A stretch of DNA of 64,000 bases from JBNNGK01 sp050268245 (GTDB lineage: Bacteria; Pseudomonadota; Gammaproteobacteria; Enterobacterales; Enterobacteriaceae): NCBI RefSeq assembly GCF_050268245.1, contig NZ_JBNNGK010000008.1, positions 124,001 through 188,000 on the forward strand, given 5' to 3'. A program made the position numbers and the translations under genes. How positions within the stretch are numbered: the first letter of the stretch is position 1; every line of letters begins with the position of its first letter. This document shows positions 50,676-60,172 of the stretch, piece by piece. A model generated the notes under the pieces. That model was not told where the DNA came from and ran no database searches. It saw only the letters and a program-made list of their open reading frames with translations.

Positions 50676-53288
50676 ATGACTAAGCGATTGAAAGTCTTCA
50701 TAGGGATTGTGATCTGTATCGTGATCCTACTATTGATCTTATGGCAAACGCTGCCGCGTTGGTTGCCTCGCATTGTGGCGCAGTGGCTACCGCAGGGCAG
50801 CGAACTGGTAATGAAAGGCCCTTTGCGTTGGCGGCAAGGTGGTTTGTATATCGAAGGGGTACAATATCGCGCCCAGTCGTGTCTGTTGGCAGACAGCGGG
50901 CCAACACGTTTGCGCTATAGCGCCGGACGTTGGCAATTGCGCAGTGACCAGCTCACTGTTGATACCGCCTGTTTATCTAAATTGCCAACCAGCGATGGCC
51001 GTGGTGCACCGTTAATGCTGGATAAATTGCAACAACAGTTACCGCAGTTTGATGTGGACATTAATGAGTTTACGCTCATTCCATGGCAGCGCTATGCGGG
51101 GAAATTGCAATTGAACACTACGGTTAACGGCCAACAATTGCGTTACCACGGCAAAAATCTTCATATCGAAGCGTTGCTGGATGAAAAACAGCAGATGACG
51201 TTGCAAAACCTGACCGTCTTGCCCCCCAACGGCGCGCACCCTTTACATCTGAGCGGAAACCTCGCTATTCCTCTCGATTTAGCCAGTCAACCGCCGCACG
51301 GAGCGTTACAAGGTGAAATACAGACTGGCTATTTGGAACGCCCGTTGCTGATGGATGTGCGTTGGGAGCAGCGTCAGGGCGTGGTAACACTGAAAGAAAA
51401 GGGCGATGAGCAACCTTTGGCGACGCTGCCGTGGTCCATTGAGCCTCATCGAATCAGCATTGATAAAGGCCAGTGGCGCTGGCCCTATATTGATCAACCC
51501 CTCAGCGGCGGTATTAATGTTGCCTTGCGTGACTGGAATAAAGGATTTGATGAAACGCAGATCAGTGCGCGGCTGAATGTGATTACTGCCGGGCATAACG
51601 GTAAAGGCAATGCGGTGTTGACACTTGGCCCAGGCAAAGTTGGGCTGACGTAAAGCGATCTGGGGTTTCAACTGACCGGTCAGGCTAATTTGTCCGACTA
51701 CTCATTGACAGCATCAATCCCAGGCATTATCAGCGGCTCAATCCTCAATCCCACTTTCGTGCTGCAACCCGGATCGCTGCTACGCGCCTGGGGCAACGTG
51801 ACACCGGAGCTTAAACTGCAAGAAATGCGTTTGCCTTTGGCCGGAGTAAAGGTGACTGCTGCCGGTATCAGTGGACGTTTGCAAGCTATTATCCGCGCCA
51901 GCGATCGCTATTGGGGGCAGGCAAAACTTCACCTCGATGGCAAAGCGCAAGATTTTTGGCCTGACACAGGCCGTTGGCAATGGCGTTATTGGGGCAATGG
52001 CAGCCTGCCACCGTTACAGGCCACTTGGGATGCCAACGGCAGCGGCAGTTGGCAGGGCTCCAATGTGATCCTCGACCGTTTTTCTACCGGTTTTGATCGG
52101 CTGAAATATGGCAAGGTGAAAGTTGATGCACCCCGTTTGACGCTGAATAAACCGCTTCGTTGGCAACGTGATGAAGGTGATGCGGCTTTTAACGGCGATG
52201 TGCAGTTGGTCGCTAATAAAATCAGTTTTACCGACGGCGGGCATCTGCCACCTTCCCAGCTTAATCTGCAACTTAACGGACGCGACCCTAATGATTTTCA
52301 GTGGCAGGGTAAACTTCAGGCACAAGATATTGGGCCGATAGCCCTACGAGGGCGCTGGGATGGCGAGCGATTGCGCGGGGAAGGCTGGTGGCCGAAACAG
52401 CCATTGACGGTGTTCCAACCATTAATATCGCCGGATTTGAACATTAATTTGCGCGAAGGTGCGTTTTACGCCCAGGCGGCATTTTCCGCCGCACGCGATC
52501 AGGGGTTCGAAGCAGGTGGTCACTGGGTAGTGAAAAATGGTGGTATGTGGCTGAAAGACGGTGAGTTAAGCGGGTTGGATTTTGTTATGTCCTACCGTTT
52601 GAAAAATCATTTATGGCAGTTGGGTGTTAAACAACCGGTTTCGCTGCGCATCAAATCGCTCAATAATTTGTTTGAAATGCGAAATATTAGCGCTGATTTG
52701 CAAGGAACGTATCCGTACAGTGAACGTTTGCCGCTGACGCTCAGTAACGTCGGTGTAGAGATGCTCAACGGGCGTATCAGTCTCTCGGCGTTACGCTTCC
52801 CACAACATGATGCTGCGGTACTGAAGCTGGACAATATCGACCTCAGCGCCTTATTTACCGCGCTTAAGCCGAAGCAATTCGCGATGTCAGGCCGGATTGA
52901 CGGTGAATTACCGCTGTATCTGAATCATCCGCAGTGGTTAGTGCATGATGGCTGGATAGCCAACGCCGGTATGCTGACGCTTCGATTAGACAAGGATATG
53001 GCGGACGCGATCGCGAGTAATAATTTGGCAACCGGTGCGATTATGGATTGGTTGCGCTATATGGAGATTAATCGTTCGCAGGCGCGGGTCGATCTCGACA
53101 ATTTGGGTGAGCTAAGGTTGCAAGCCAGGATCGATGGTGTAAACCCGCAGAAAAATGCCAAACGCGAAGTTATTCTGAACTATAACCATCAGGAAAACGT
53201 GTTTCAGCTATGGCGCAGCCTGCGCTTTGGCGACAATTTACAGGAGTGGCTCGAGCAAGCCCTCGCAGAACCTGGGGAACAACCATGA
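50676..53288 (+). pseudogene. ydbH: ydbH with an in-frame stop (AsmA-like lipid-transport protein)
   Basis: Full-length frame for the ~870-residue AsmA-like protein YdbH (E. coli ~879), which with YnbE bridges inner and outer membranes and, redundantly with TamB and YhdP, supports phospholipid transport. One TAA at 51651-51653 (codon 326) splits it; the frame continues unchanged as SDLGFQLTGQANLSDYSL on the far side. No other disruption is seen: N-terminal membrane helix, beta-rich middle and C-terminal WRSLRFGDNLQEWLEQ are preserved, and it ends in an ATGA overlap with ynbE. A recent nonsense mutation or a sequencing error are both possible. Confidence 0.85.
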
Positions 53289-53482
53289 AAATCTTCACCT
53301 GGCCATTTTTGGCCTCTGCGGTAACGACGCTGTTACTGAGTGGATGTGTGCCGCGCATTGAAGTGGCGACGCCGAAAGATCCCATCACCATCAACATGAA
53401 CGTCAAAATTGAACATGAAATACACATCAAAGTGGACAAAGACGTTGAAAACATGCTGAAAAACCGCAGCGATCTGTTTTAG
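53285..53482 (+). CDS. ynbE: YnbE, outer-membrane lipoprotein partner of YdbH
   Basis: 65-aa lipoprotein with lipobox LLSGC. The mature part is PRIEVATPKDPITINMNVKI, then a strand/helix KIEHEIHIKVDKDVENMLKN (20 residues). In E. coli YnbE multimerises as beta-strands on the C-terminal end of YdbH to complete an intermembrane bridge. ATGA overlap with ydbH and 11 bp to ydbL make one operon. The gene is intact although ydbH carries a stop. Confidence 0.93.
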   Translation: MKIFTWPFLASAVTTLLLSGCVPRIEVATPKDPITINMNVKIEHEIHIKVDKDVENMLKNRSDLF

Positions 53483-53493
53483 GAGCCAATAAA

Positions 53494-53817
53494 ATGAAAA
53501 AACATTATAAGTGGTTAATTGGCATCGGGTGGCTATTCAGTAGCGCAGTGATGGCGCTGTCGTTGGATGACGCAAAAGCTCAAGGGAGAGTGGGGGAAAC
53601 CTTGAGTGGTTATGTGGCGCCACTTAAACAGGATAAGGAAACGCTGGAACTGGTTAAACGCATTAATGCCGGGCGAGCCGAGCAATATCAGCAGGTCGCC
53701 GATAAAAATCATGTCTCGACTAATGAAGTCGCGCGTCTGACAGGGCAAAAGTTGGTGGGGCGTGCTAAATCGGGTGAATATGTACGTGGTATTAATGGTC
53801 AGTGGTTAAAAAAATAG
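53494..53817 (+). CDS. ydbL: YdbL, DUF1318 periplasmic protein
   Basis: 107-aa periplasmic protein with a signal peptide (cleavage after VMA in SSAVMALSLDDAK) and a DUF1318 domain: GRVGETLSGYVAP, VKRINAGRAEQYQQVADKNH (20 residues), ARLTGQKLVGRAKSGEYV. It is thought to keep YnbE from over-multimerising in the E. coli YdbH-YnbE system. Last gene of ydbH-ynbE-ydbL; AGGAG precedes the ATG. Confidence 0.94.
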   Translation: MKKHYKWLIGIGWLFSSAVMALSLDDAKAQGRVGETLSGYVAPLKQDKETLELVKRINAGRAEQYQQVADKNHVSTNEVARLTGQKLVGRAKSGEYVRGINGQWLKK

Positions 53818-53878
53818 TTTGAAAGGTATCGCGGTTGCCGCAATCACACGCAGGGAACCGGATTTCTGTTTTGAATCG

Positions 53879-53898
53879 CGGGGGCAAAAATGCCCCCG
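53879..53898. terminator. Hairpin between ydbL and azoR
   Basis: 8-bp stem CGGGGGCA / TGCCCCCG with an A4 loop, between convergent genes. Confidence 0.7.
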
Positions 53899-53907
53899 GA
53901 TGTTGCA

Positions 53908-54513
53908 TTAGGCGGCAACGACCTGAGCCAATAGGGCTTGGGCGTCTTCTTGTGCCTTGGTCGCCACCTCTGGGCCGTATGCGATGCCTTCAGCAAACAC
54001 AAATTCGACGTCGGTGATACCAATGAAGCCCAGGAACAGCCGCAGGTAAGGTTCTACCAAATCGGTTGGCGTACCTTTGTGGATACCGCCACGGCTGGTC
54101 AAAATGATAGCGCGCTTGCCTTTCACTAAACCTTCTGAACCGTTTTCAGTGTAACGGAAGGTCACACCGGCACGGGCTATCAGATCAAAATAGTTCTTCA
54201 ACTGGGTCGGAATGTTGAAGTTGTACATTGGCGCAGCCATGACAATGGTGTCATGAGCCTGCAACTCAGCGATCAGCTCGTCAGACAATGCCAACGCGTC
54301 TTGTTGACGTGGCGTCAGTGGCGCTTCAGAAGGGCGTAGTGCACCTACCAGCTCACCATCTAATACTGGGATAGGGTTAGCGGCTAAGTCACGCACGGTG
54401 ATAGTGTCGTCGCCGTGAGTCTGGCTCCACTGTTCGACAAAGAAATCGGCCAGTTTATTAGATTGAGAATAGGTCGCTAAGATGCTTGATTTAAGTACCA
54501 GTACTTTGCTCAT
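53908..54513 (-). CDS. azoR: FMN-dependent NADH-azoreductase
   Basis: 201-aa flavodoxin-fold quinone/azo reductase, same length as E. coli AzoR; two-electron reduction of quinones protects against thiol stress. FMN-binding segments SSILATYSQSNKLADFF and MAAPMYNFNIPTQLKNYFD (19 residues) and SRGGIHKG are conserved. Single gene, divergent from hrpA. Upstream, GTTC ... GAAC at 54669-54685 forms a small inverted repeat that might be a regulator site. Confidence 0.96.
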   Translation of the reverse strand: MSKVLVLKSSILATYSQSNKLADFFVEQWSQTHGDDTITVRDLAANPIPVLDGELVGALRPSEAPLTPRQQDALALSDELIAELQAHDTIVMAAPMYNFNIPTQLKNYFDLIARAGVTFRYTENGSEGLVKGKRAIILTSRGGIHKGTPTDLVEPYLRLFLGFIGITDVEFVFAEGIAYGPEVATKAQEDAQALLAQVVAA

Positions 54514-54801
54514 TGTTCATTCCTCATTATACCCTTGTGTTTCATCGTGCTATTGAACGTTAAACGGGTACAGGGTTGTAGAAATAAGGACTCAGCGTCC
54601 CTTGCATGGAATACACTGTAGGCATCTTTGGTTCGCTGTGATAGCGGAATATTTCGAGATGTTCGTTCGATTATATTGAACAAGTCGCAGCAGCGTCATC
54701 AGAAGGGTATGGGGAAAAAACGGCGTGTGATACCCTGTGCACCGACAGCAAACATGAGCTAAAACCATTCTAAACCGCCGTCGGCAGCGTGTCCGGCGGC
54801 G

Positions 54802-57800
54802 ATGAAACAAGGAATATCGAAAGTGAAATCCCCTTTCGCGGCACTGTCATCCCAACTGGATGATCTGATGCTCCGTGACCAACAACGCCTCCGACGTCGG
54901 TTGCAGGGCGCACGAAAAGTCAAGAGCCCCGATGCCCAGCAGGCGGTTGCCTTAGAGATTGAAAACGACATTGCCGTGGCATGGCAAAAGGTGCAAACGC
55001 GAGCGGCCTCGTGCCCCAAAATCACCTATCCGCCGAGTTTGCCGGTCAGCCAGAAAAAACAGGACATTCTTAAGGCAATCCGCGACCATCAGGTGGTGAT
55101 CGTCGCCGGTGAAACCGGTTCGGGTAAAACCACCCAGTTGCCAAAAATATGTTTGGAGTTGGGGCGAGGGGTTAAAGGGCTGATCGGCCACACGCAACCG
55201 CGCCGTCTTGCCGCACGTACCGTTGCCAATCGTATCGCTGATGAGTTGGACACCCCGTTGGGCGGCAGCGTAGGGTACAAAGTGCGCTTCAACGATCAGG
55301 TTGGCGAAAACTCGCTGGTTAAGCTGATGACTGACGGCATTCTGCTGGCGGAAATCCAGCAAGATCGCTTGTTAATGCAGTACGACACGCTGATTATCGA
55401 TGAGGCGCATGAGCGTAGCCTGAACATCGACTTCATCCTTGGCTACCTGCGCGAACTGCTGCCGAAACGCCCGGATTTGAAGGTGATCATTACTTCGGCG
55501 ACCATTGATCCGCAGCGATTTTCGCGCCATTTCAATAATGCGCCAATTATCGAAGTCTCTGGTCGGACGTATCCGGTCGAGGTGCGTTATCGCCCGGTGG
55601 TTGATGATGCCGATGACACCGAACGCGATCAGCTGCAGGCGATTTTCGACGCGGTGGATGAACTGGGCCGTGAAGGGCCGGGTGATATTCTGATCTTTAT
55701 GAGCGGCGAGCGCGAAATTCGCGACACGGCCGATGCGCTCAACAAGCTTAACTTACCGCACACTGAGGTATTACCGCTGTACGCGCGCTTGTCGAACAGC
55801 GAGCAGAACCGGGTATTTCAGTCGCATCATGGCCGCCGTATTGTGCTGGCGACCAACGTCGCAGAAACCTCGCTTACCGTGCCCGGTATCAAATACGTTA
55901 TCGATCCCGGAACGGCGCGCATTAGCCGTTACAGCTTTCGGACTAAGGTGCAACGTTTACCGATCGAACCGGTATCACAGGCGTCGGCGAATCAACGTAA
56001 AGGGCGCTGTGGACGCGTATCTGAAGGTATTTGCATTCGCTTGTATTCAGAGCAGGACTTTATGTCACGTCCTGAGTTTACTGATCCAGAGATTTTGCGC
56101 ACTAATCTGGCCTCGGTAATCCTGCAGATGACCTCGCTCGGCCTGGGCGATATTGCCGCATTCCCATTTGTTGAAGCGCCGGATAAACGCAATATTCAAG
56201 ACGGCGTACGGCTGTTGGAAGAGCTTGGCGCGATTAACACCCTGGCGTCGGGGCATTACCAACTGACTGCGCAGGGGCGTCAATTAGCACAATTGCCCAT
56301 CGATCCGCGCTTGGCGCGGATGGTGCTGGAAGCGCGTAACAGCGGCAGCGTGCGGGAAGTCATGATCATTACTGCCGCATTATCGATTCAGGATCCGCGC
56401 GAACGGCCAATGGATAAACAGCAGGCGTCTGATGAAAAACATCGTCGCTTTGCTGATAAAGACTCCGATTTCATGGCGTTCGTTAACCTGTGGGATTACC
56501 TGCAAGCGCAGCAAAAAGCGCTGTCGTCCAGCCAGTTTCGACGGCTGTGCCGCACCGATTTCCTGAACTATCTGCGGGTACGTGAATGGCAGGATATTTA
56601 CACCCAATTACGTCAGGTCGTGAAAGAGTTGGGTTTGCCGATTAACAGCGAACCCTCAGATGTGCGTAGTGTCCATGTTGCGTTGCTCACCGGCCTGCTA
56701 TCGCACGTGGGTCAGAAAGATACGGATAAACAGGAATATACCGGCGCACGCAATGCCCGATTCTCGATTTTCCCTGGTTCCGGTTTGTTCAAGAAACCGC
56801 CTAAATGGGTCATGGTGGCGGAACTGGTGGAAACCAGCCGGCTTTGGGGGCGAATTGCTGCACGTATTGAGCCGGAGTGGATTGAACCGCTGGCTCAACA
56901 TTTAGTGAAACATCACTACAGCGAACCGCATTGGTCAAAATCACAGGGCGCGGTGATGGCCAGTGAGAAAGTGACGCTATTTGGCTTACCCATTGTCGCT
57001 GCGCGGCTGGTAAATTACAGCACCATCGATCCGCTCCTGTGCCGGGAGCTGTTTATCCGCCACGCATTAGTGGAGGGCGACTGGCAAACGCGTCACGCGT
57101 TCTTTAGCGACAATCTCAAGCTGCGAGCCGAGGTGGAAGAGCTAGAGCATAAATCCCGTCGGCGCGACATTCTTGTGGATGACGATACCTTGTTCAGCTT
57201 TTATGACCGGCATATTCCGTCGGATGTGGTGTCATCACGCCATTTCGATAAATGGTGGAAGCAGGCTTCCCGGCAGCAGCCGGATTTGCTCATTTTCGCC
57301 AAGGAAATGTTGATCAAGGAAGGCGCGAATCAAGTTAGTGCGCTGGATTACCCCAACGTTTGGCATCAAGGCAACATTAAACTGCGTTTGACCTATCAGT
57401 TCGAACCGGGCACTGATGCGGACGGGGTGACGGTGCATATTCCGCTGCCGATTCTCAACCAGATTGAGGCGTCCGGTTTCGAGTGGCAGATCCCAGGAAT
57501 TCGGCGCGAGTTGATTATCGCGTTAATTAAATCCCTGCCTAAACCGATTCGTCGAAACTTTGTGCCCGCGCCGAATTATGCCGAAGCGTTTCTGGGGCGG
57601 GCTACGCCATTGGAGATGCCGCTGTTGGATTCACTGGAACGTGAACTACGCCGCATGACCGGCGTGACGGTGTCACGTGACGATTGGCAATGGGATCAGG
57701 TTCCTGAGCATCTGAAAATGACGTTCCGCATGGTCGGTGAGAAACACCAGACGTTGCGTGAAGGCAAAGATTTGATGGCGTTAAAAGGCCAACTGAAAGA

Positions 57801-58710
57801 GAAAGTTCAGGAAACCTTGTCCGCAGTGGCAGATGATGGCTTGGAGCAAAGCAATCTGCATATTTGGAGCTTTGGCAAATTGCCGGAATTCTATGAGCAG
57901 AAGCGGGGCGGTTATTCTGTCAAAGCCTATCCGGCTCTGGTCGATGAGAAAGATAGCGTAGCCATTCGTTTATTTGACAGTGAGCAGGAACAACAACAGG
58001 CAATGTGGCGCGGAACACGCCGCTTGTTGTTGTTGAACATCCCATCACCCATCAAATATTTGCACGAAAAGCTCCCCAACAAAGCCAAGCTGGGGTTGTA
58101 TTTTAACCCTTACGGCAAGGTGCTGGACTTGATAGACGACTGCATTTCTTGTGGCATCGACAAGCTGATTGCGCAATACGGCGGGCCGGTGTGGCAGGAA
58201 CAGGCGTTCACGCAGTTGCAAGAACGTATTCGCGCTGAACTGAATGACACCGTGGTCGAGGTCGCCAAACAGGTAGAGCAGATCCTGACTACGGTGTTCG
58301 CTATCAATAAGCGCCTCAAAGGGCGGGTAGATATGTCGCTAGCGCTGGCGCTATCAGATATTAAAACCCAACTGGGTGGGCTAATTTATCGTGGCTTCGT
58401 TACGGAAAACGGTTGGAAGCGGTTACCGGACACGCTGCGTTATCTGCAAGCGATAGAACGGCGATTAGAGAAGCTGGCGGTCGATCCGCATCGCGATCGG
58501 GCGCAGATGTTGCGTGTTGAGCATGTGCAACAGGTGTGGCAGCAATGGCTAAACAAACTGCCACCGACTCGTCGCGAGAATGAAGACGTCAAAGAAGTGC
58601 GCTGGATGATAGAAGAGTTGCGCGTTAGCCTGTTTGCGCAGCAGTTAGGCACGCCTTACCCTATTTCCGATAAGCGCATTTTGCAGACCATTGAGCAATT
58701 ATCGTCATAA
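54802..58710 (+). CDS. hrpA: ATP-dependent RNA helicase HrpA
   Basis: 1302-aa DEAH-box RNA helicase (E. coli 1300 aa), involved in mRNA processing and rescue of stalled or collided ribosomes. Walker A GETGSGKTT, box II DEAH, box III SAT and box VI QRKGRCGR are visible in the first 420 residues, followed by winged-helix, ratchet, OB-fold and a large C-terminal DUF3418 region. The ATG at 54802 is used; a GTG at 54823 preceded by AAGGA is an alternative. Convergent with ydgD. Confidence 0.96.
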   Translation: MKQGISKVKSPFAALSSQLDDLMLRDQQRLRRRLQGARKVKSPDAQQAVALEIENDIAVAWQKVQTRAASCPKITYPPSLPVSQKKQDILKAIRDHQVVIVAGETGSGKTTQLPKICLELGRGVKGLIGHTQPRRLAARTVANRIADELDTPLGGSVGYKVRFNDQVGENSLVKLMTDGILLAEIQQDRLLMQYDTLIIDEAHERSLNIDFILGYLRELLPKRPDLKVIITSATIDPQRFSRHFNNAPIIEVSGRTYPVEVRYRPVVDDADDTERDQLQAIFDAVDELGREGPGDILIFMSGEREIRDTADALNKLNLPHTEVLPLYARLSNSEQNRVFQSHHGRRIVLATNVAETSLTVPGIKYVIDPGTARISRYSFRTKVQRLPIEPVSQASANQRKGRCGRVSEGICIRLYSEQDFMSRPEFTDPEILRTNLASVILQMTSLGLGDIAAFPFVEAPDKRNIQDGVRLLEELGAINTLASGHYQLTAQGRQLAQLPIDPRLARMVLEARNSGSVREVMIITAALSIQDPRERPMDKQQASDEKHRRFADKDSDFMAFVNLWDYLQAQQKALSSSQFRRLCRTDFLNYLRVREWQDIYTQLRQVVKELGLPINSEPSDVRSVHVALLTGLLSHVGQKDTDKQEYTGARNARFSIFPGSGLFKKPPKWVMVAELVETSRLWGRIAARIEPEWIEPLAQHLVKHHYSEPHWSKSQGAVMASEKVTLFGLPIVAARLVNYSTIDPLLCRELFIRHALVEGDWQTRHAFFSDNLKLRAEVEELEHKSRRRDILVDDDTLFSFYDRHIPSDVVSSRHFDKWWKQASRQQPDLLIFAKEMLIKEGANQVSALDYPNVWHQGNIKLRLTYQFEPGTDADGVTVHIPLPILNQIEASGFEWQIPGIRRELIIALIKSLPKPIRRNFVPAPNYAEAFLGRATPLEMPLLDSLERELRRMTGVTVSRDDWQWDQVPEHLKMTFRMVGEKHQTLREGKDLMALKGQLKEKVQETLSAVADDGLEQSNLHIWSFGKLPEFYEQKRGGYSVKAYPALVDEKDSVAIRLFDSEQEQQQAMWRGTRRLLLLNIPSPIKYLHEKLPNKAKLGLYFNPYGKVLDLIDDCISCGIDKLIAQYGGPVWQEQAFTQLQERIRAELNDTVVEVAKQVEQILTTVFAINKRLKGRVDMSLALALSDIKTQLGGLIYRGFVTENGWKRLPDTLRYLQAIERRLEKLAVDPHRDRAQMLRVEHVQQVWQQWLNKLPPTRRENEDVKEVRWMIEELRVSLFAQQLGTPYPISDKRILQTIEQLSS

Positions 58711-58730
58711 ACAACGTTGCGTTCGGCACA

Positions 58731-58750
58731 GGCTCCGCTAATACGGAGCC
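58731..58750. terminator. Hairpin between hrpA and ydgD
   Basis: 7-bp stem GGCTCCG / CGGAGCC with a 6-nt loop; lies between convergent stop codons. Confidence 0.65.
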
Positions 58751-58754
58751 CGTG

Positions 58755-59576
58755 CTATTTAGTTGCTGCCAGTGTCGTTAAATGGTCATAAATGGCGGTT
58801 ATGGCCAAAGCCCGGTTGTCGGCGCGATAACGATCTTTCGCTGCGGGTGCCGAGCTTTGAATGGCTATCAGCCGCCAGCCGTCAGCGGTTTTCAACAGTA
58901 ATGGCGAGCCGCTGTCACCCGGTAAAGTATCGCATTGGTGCGATATTACGCCTTGCTGCGCCCAGCCTGTCACTTGACAGTTTTGGTGGCTATAGAGGGA
59001 ATCCAGATGGTCTTCTGGATAACCGGCTTGGGTAATCCGTCGCTTCGCCTGTTTCATTTCCCGCGTAAGGGCTTTGCTATCGCCGTGCCATAAGGGTAAC
59101 GGCTTGATAGGTAAAGGTTGGGTATCCTGTAACCGAATGAGCGCAAAATCCAAGGCGGCGGCAGAAGGGGGCACGATCCACCCGTCACCCTCTGGTTTGA
59201 GTTTTTTACCCAGGCGTTTATCGACCAGCGTTTCGAGATTGTCGAGCTGGTAAGCCCATCCATTAGGTTGAGAAATAAAGCGCAGCGCGATTGCTTTATC
59301 CAATACCCCTGGGGGGGATAGCACGCAATGGCCCGCGGTGAGCGCCAGATGTGGTGAAATCAAGGTAGCGGTACACAGATTACCGCTGGCGGTTTCCACT
59401 TGGCCAATGGCTTGCCAAGGCCAACCTTGCGTTTCACTGACCTTGATGCGCTCATCTTTGCCAAAAAACAAACGCGTTTGTTCCGACTGAGATTCATCAT
59501 AAGGGTTATCAGCCCGAACTGAACAGGTCAATGTAAGTGGAAATGAGCACAACAACAACAGAACGGATTTGTGCAT
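58755..59576 (-). CDS. ydgD: YdgD, trypsin-like periplasmic serine protease
   Basis: 273-aa chymotrypsin-fold protease, same length as E. coli YdgD. The signal peptide is MHKSVLLLLCSFPLTLTCSV with cleavage after VRA. The catalytic triad is present: His in LTAGHC, Asp in LDFALIRL, Ser in LPGDSGSP, with four further cysteines for disulphides. The ATG at 59576 gives the signal peptide directly at the N-terminus; an upstream in-frame start at 59609 adds 11 residues before it. Natural substrate unknown. Confidence 0.93.
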   Translation of the reverse strand: MHKSVLLLLCSFPLTLTCSVRADNPYDESQSEQTRLFFGKDERIKVSETQGWPWQAIGQVETASGNLCTATLISPHLALTAGHCVLSPPGVLDKAIALRFISQPNGWAYQLDNLETLVDKRLGKKLKPEGDGWIVPPSAAALDFALIRLQDTQPLPIKPLPLWHGDSKALTREMKQAKRRITQAGYPEDHLDSLYSHQNCQVTGWAQQGVISHQCDTLPGDSGSPLLLKTADGWRLIAIQSSAPAAKDRYRADNRALAITAIYDHLTTLAATK

Positions 59577-59703
59577 AGATCTTTTGCCTGACAAATACTG
59601 AGCATCCATAAACTCACCGAATGTTCACTATAGACTTAAATCGTGGTTATTGGGATAAATCTTAATTGATTTCCCAGTCAATTTTGCCATTGGTGGTAGA
59701 GGG

Positions 59704-59784
59704 CTACAGATAACACATCGTGGCAACCAGCCCACAAACGATCAAAACCCCTAGGATAATTTCGAACAAATAACGTTGCCGCAC
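59704..59784 (-). CDS. ydgU: YdgU, 26-residue small membrane protein
   Basis: GTG-initiated frame reading MRQRYLFEIILGVLIVCGLV then ATMCYL: a basic N-terminus and one membrane helix. It closely resembles E. coli YdgU in length and pattern and lies near ydgD, as there. GAGG sits 9 nt before the GTG; the ATG three codons upstream (59793) would overlap that Shine-Dalgarno, so GTG is preferred. Function is unknown. The name rests on remembered homology. Confidence 0.75.
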   Translation of the reverse strand: MRQRYLFEIILGVLIVCGLVATMCYL

Positions 59785-59793
59785 CGATAGCAT

Positions 59794-60172
59794 CCTCACT
59801 AAAAACAGGCCAAAACGATGTTGTCATGTTCAGCTCGCCGTTAGGTTATTGGGACGCTTGCCGGCTTCGCTAACGGGTTATGCCATCATAAATGAAGGTG
59901 ATGAGGCTTACCGTGAGGGATTGGTTTCGGCGTGTAACGTTAGGTACGCGCCGGTTGTTGGCTCAGTTTAATAACGATAGCGTGTATATACCCGGCACAT
60001 TACAGTCGATGCCATGTTGCTCGCTGCTATTTTAGTTACAACATATAATTTAAGGTGACAATTCAATTATCTGTAACTCCTGCACTCATCTATCACTACA
60101 CTGCGCTATGTCGCCATCTAAGCTGAGCAGGATAGGGATGGCGCGATAGTCCGCGCCATCCCTCACTATTAT
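59794..60172. repeat. Intergenic region with an imperfect palindrome
   Basis: About 380 bp without a gene; E. coli asr is not here. At 60034-60078 there is an imperfect palindrome: outer arms AGTTACA / TGTAACT and inner arms ATAATT / AATTAT. It could be an operator or a cruciform-forming element; no coding gene is oriented to use it obviously. Confidence 0.4.
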
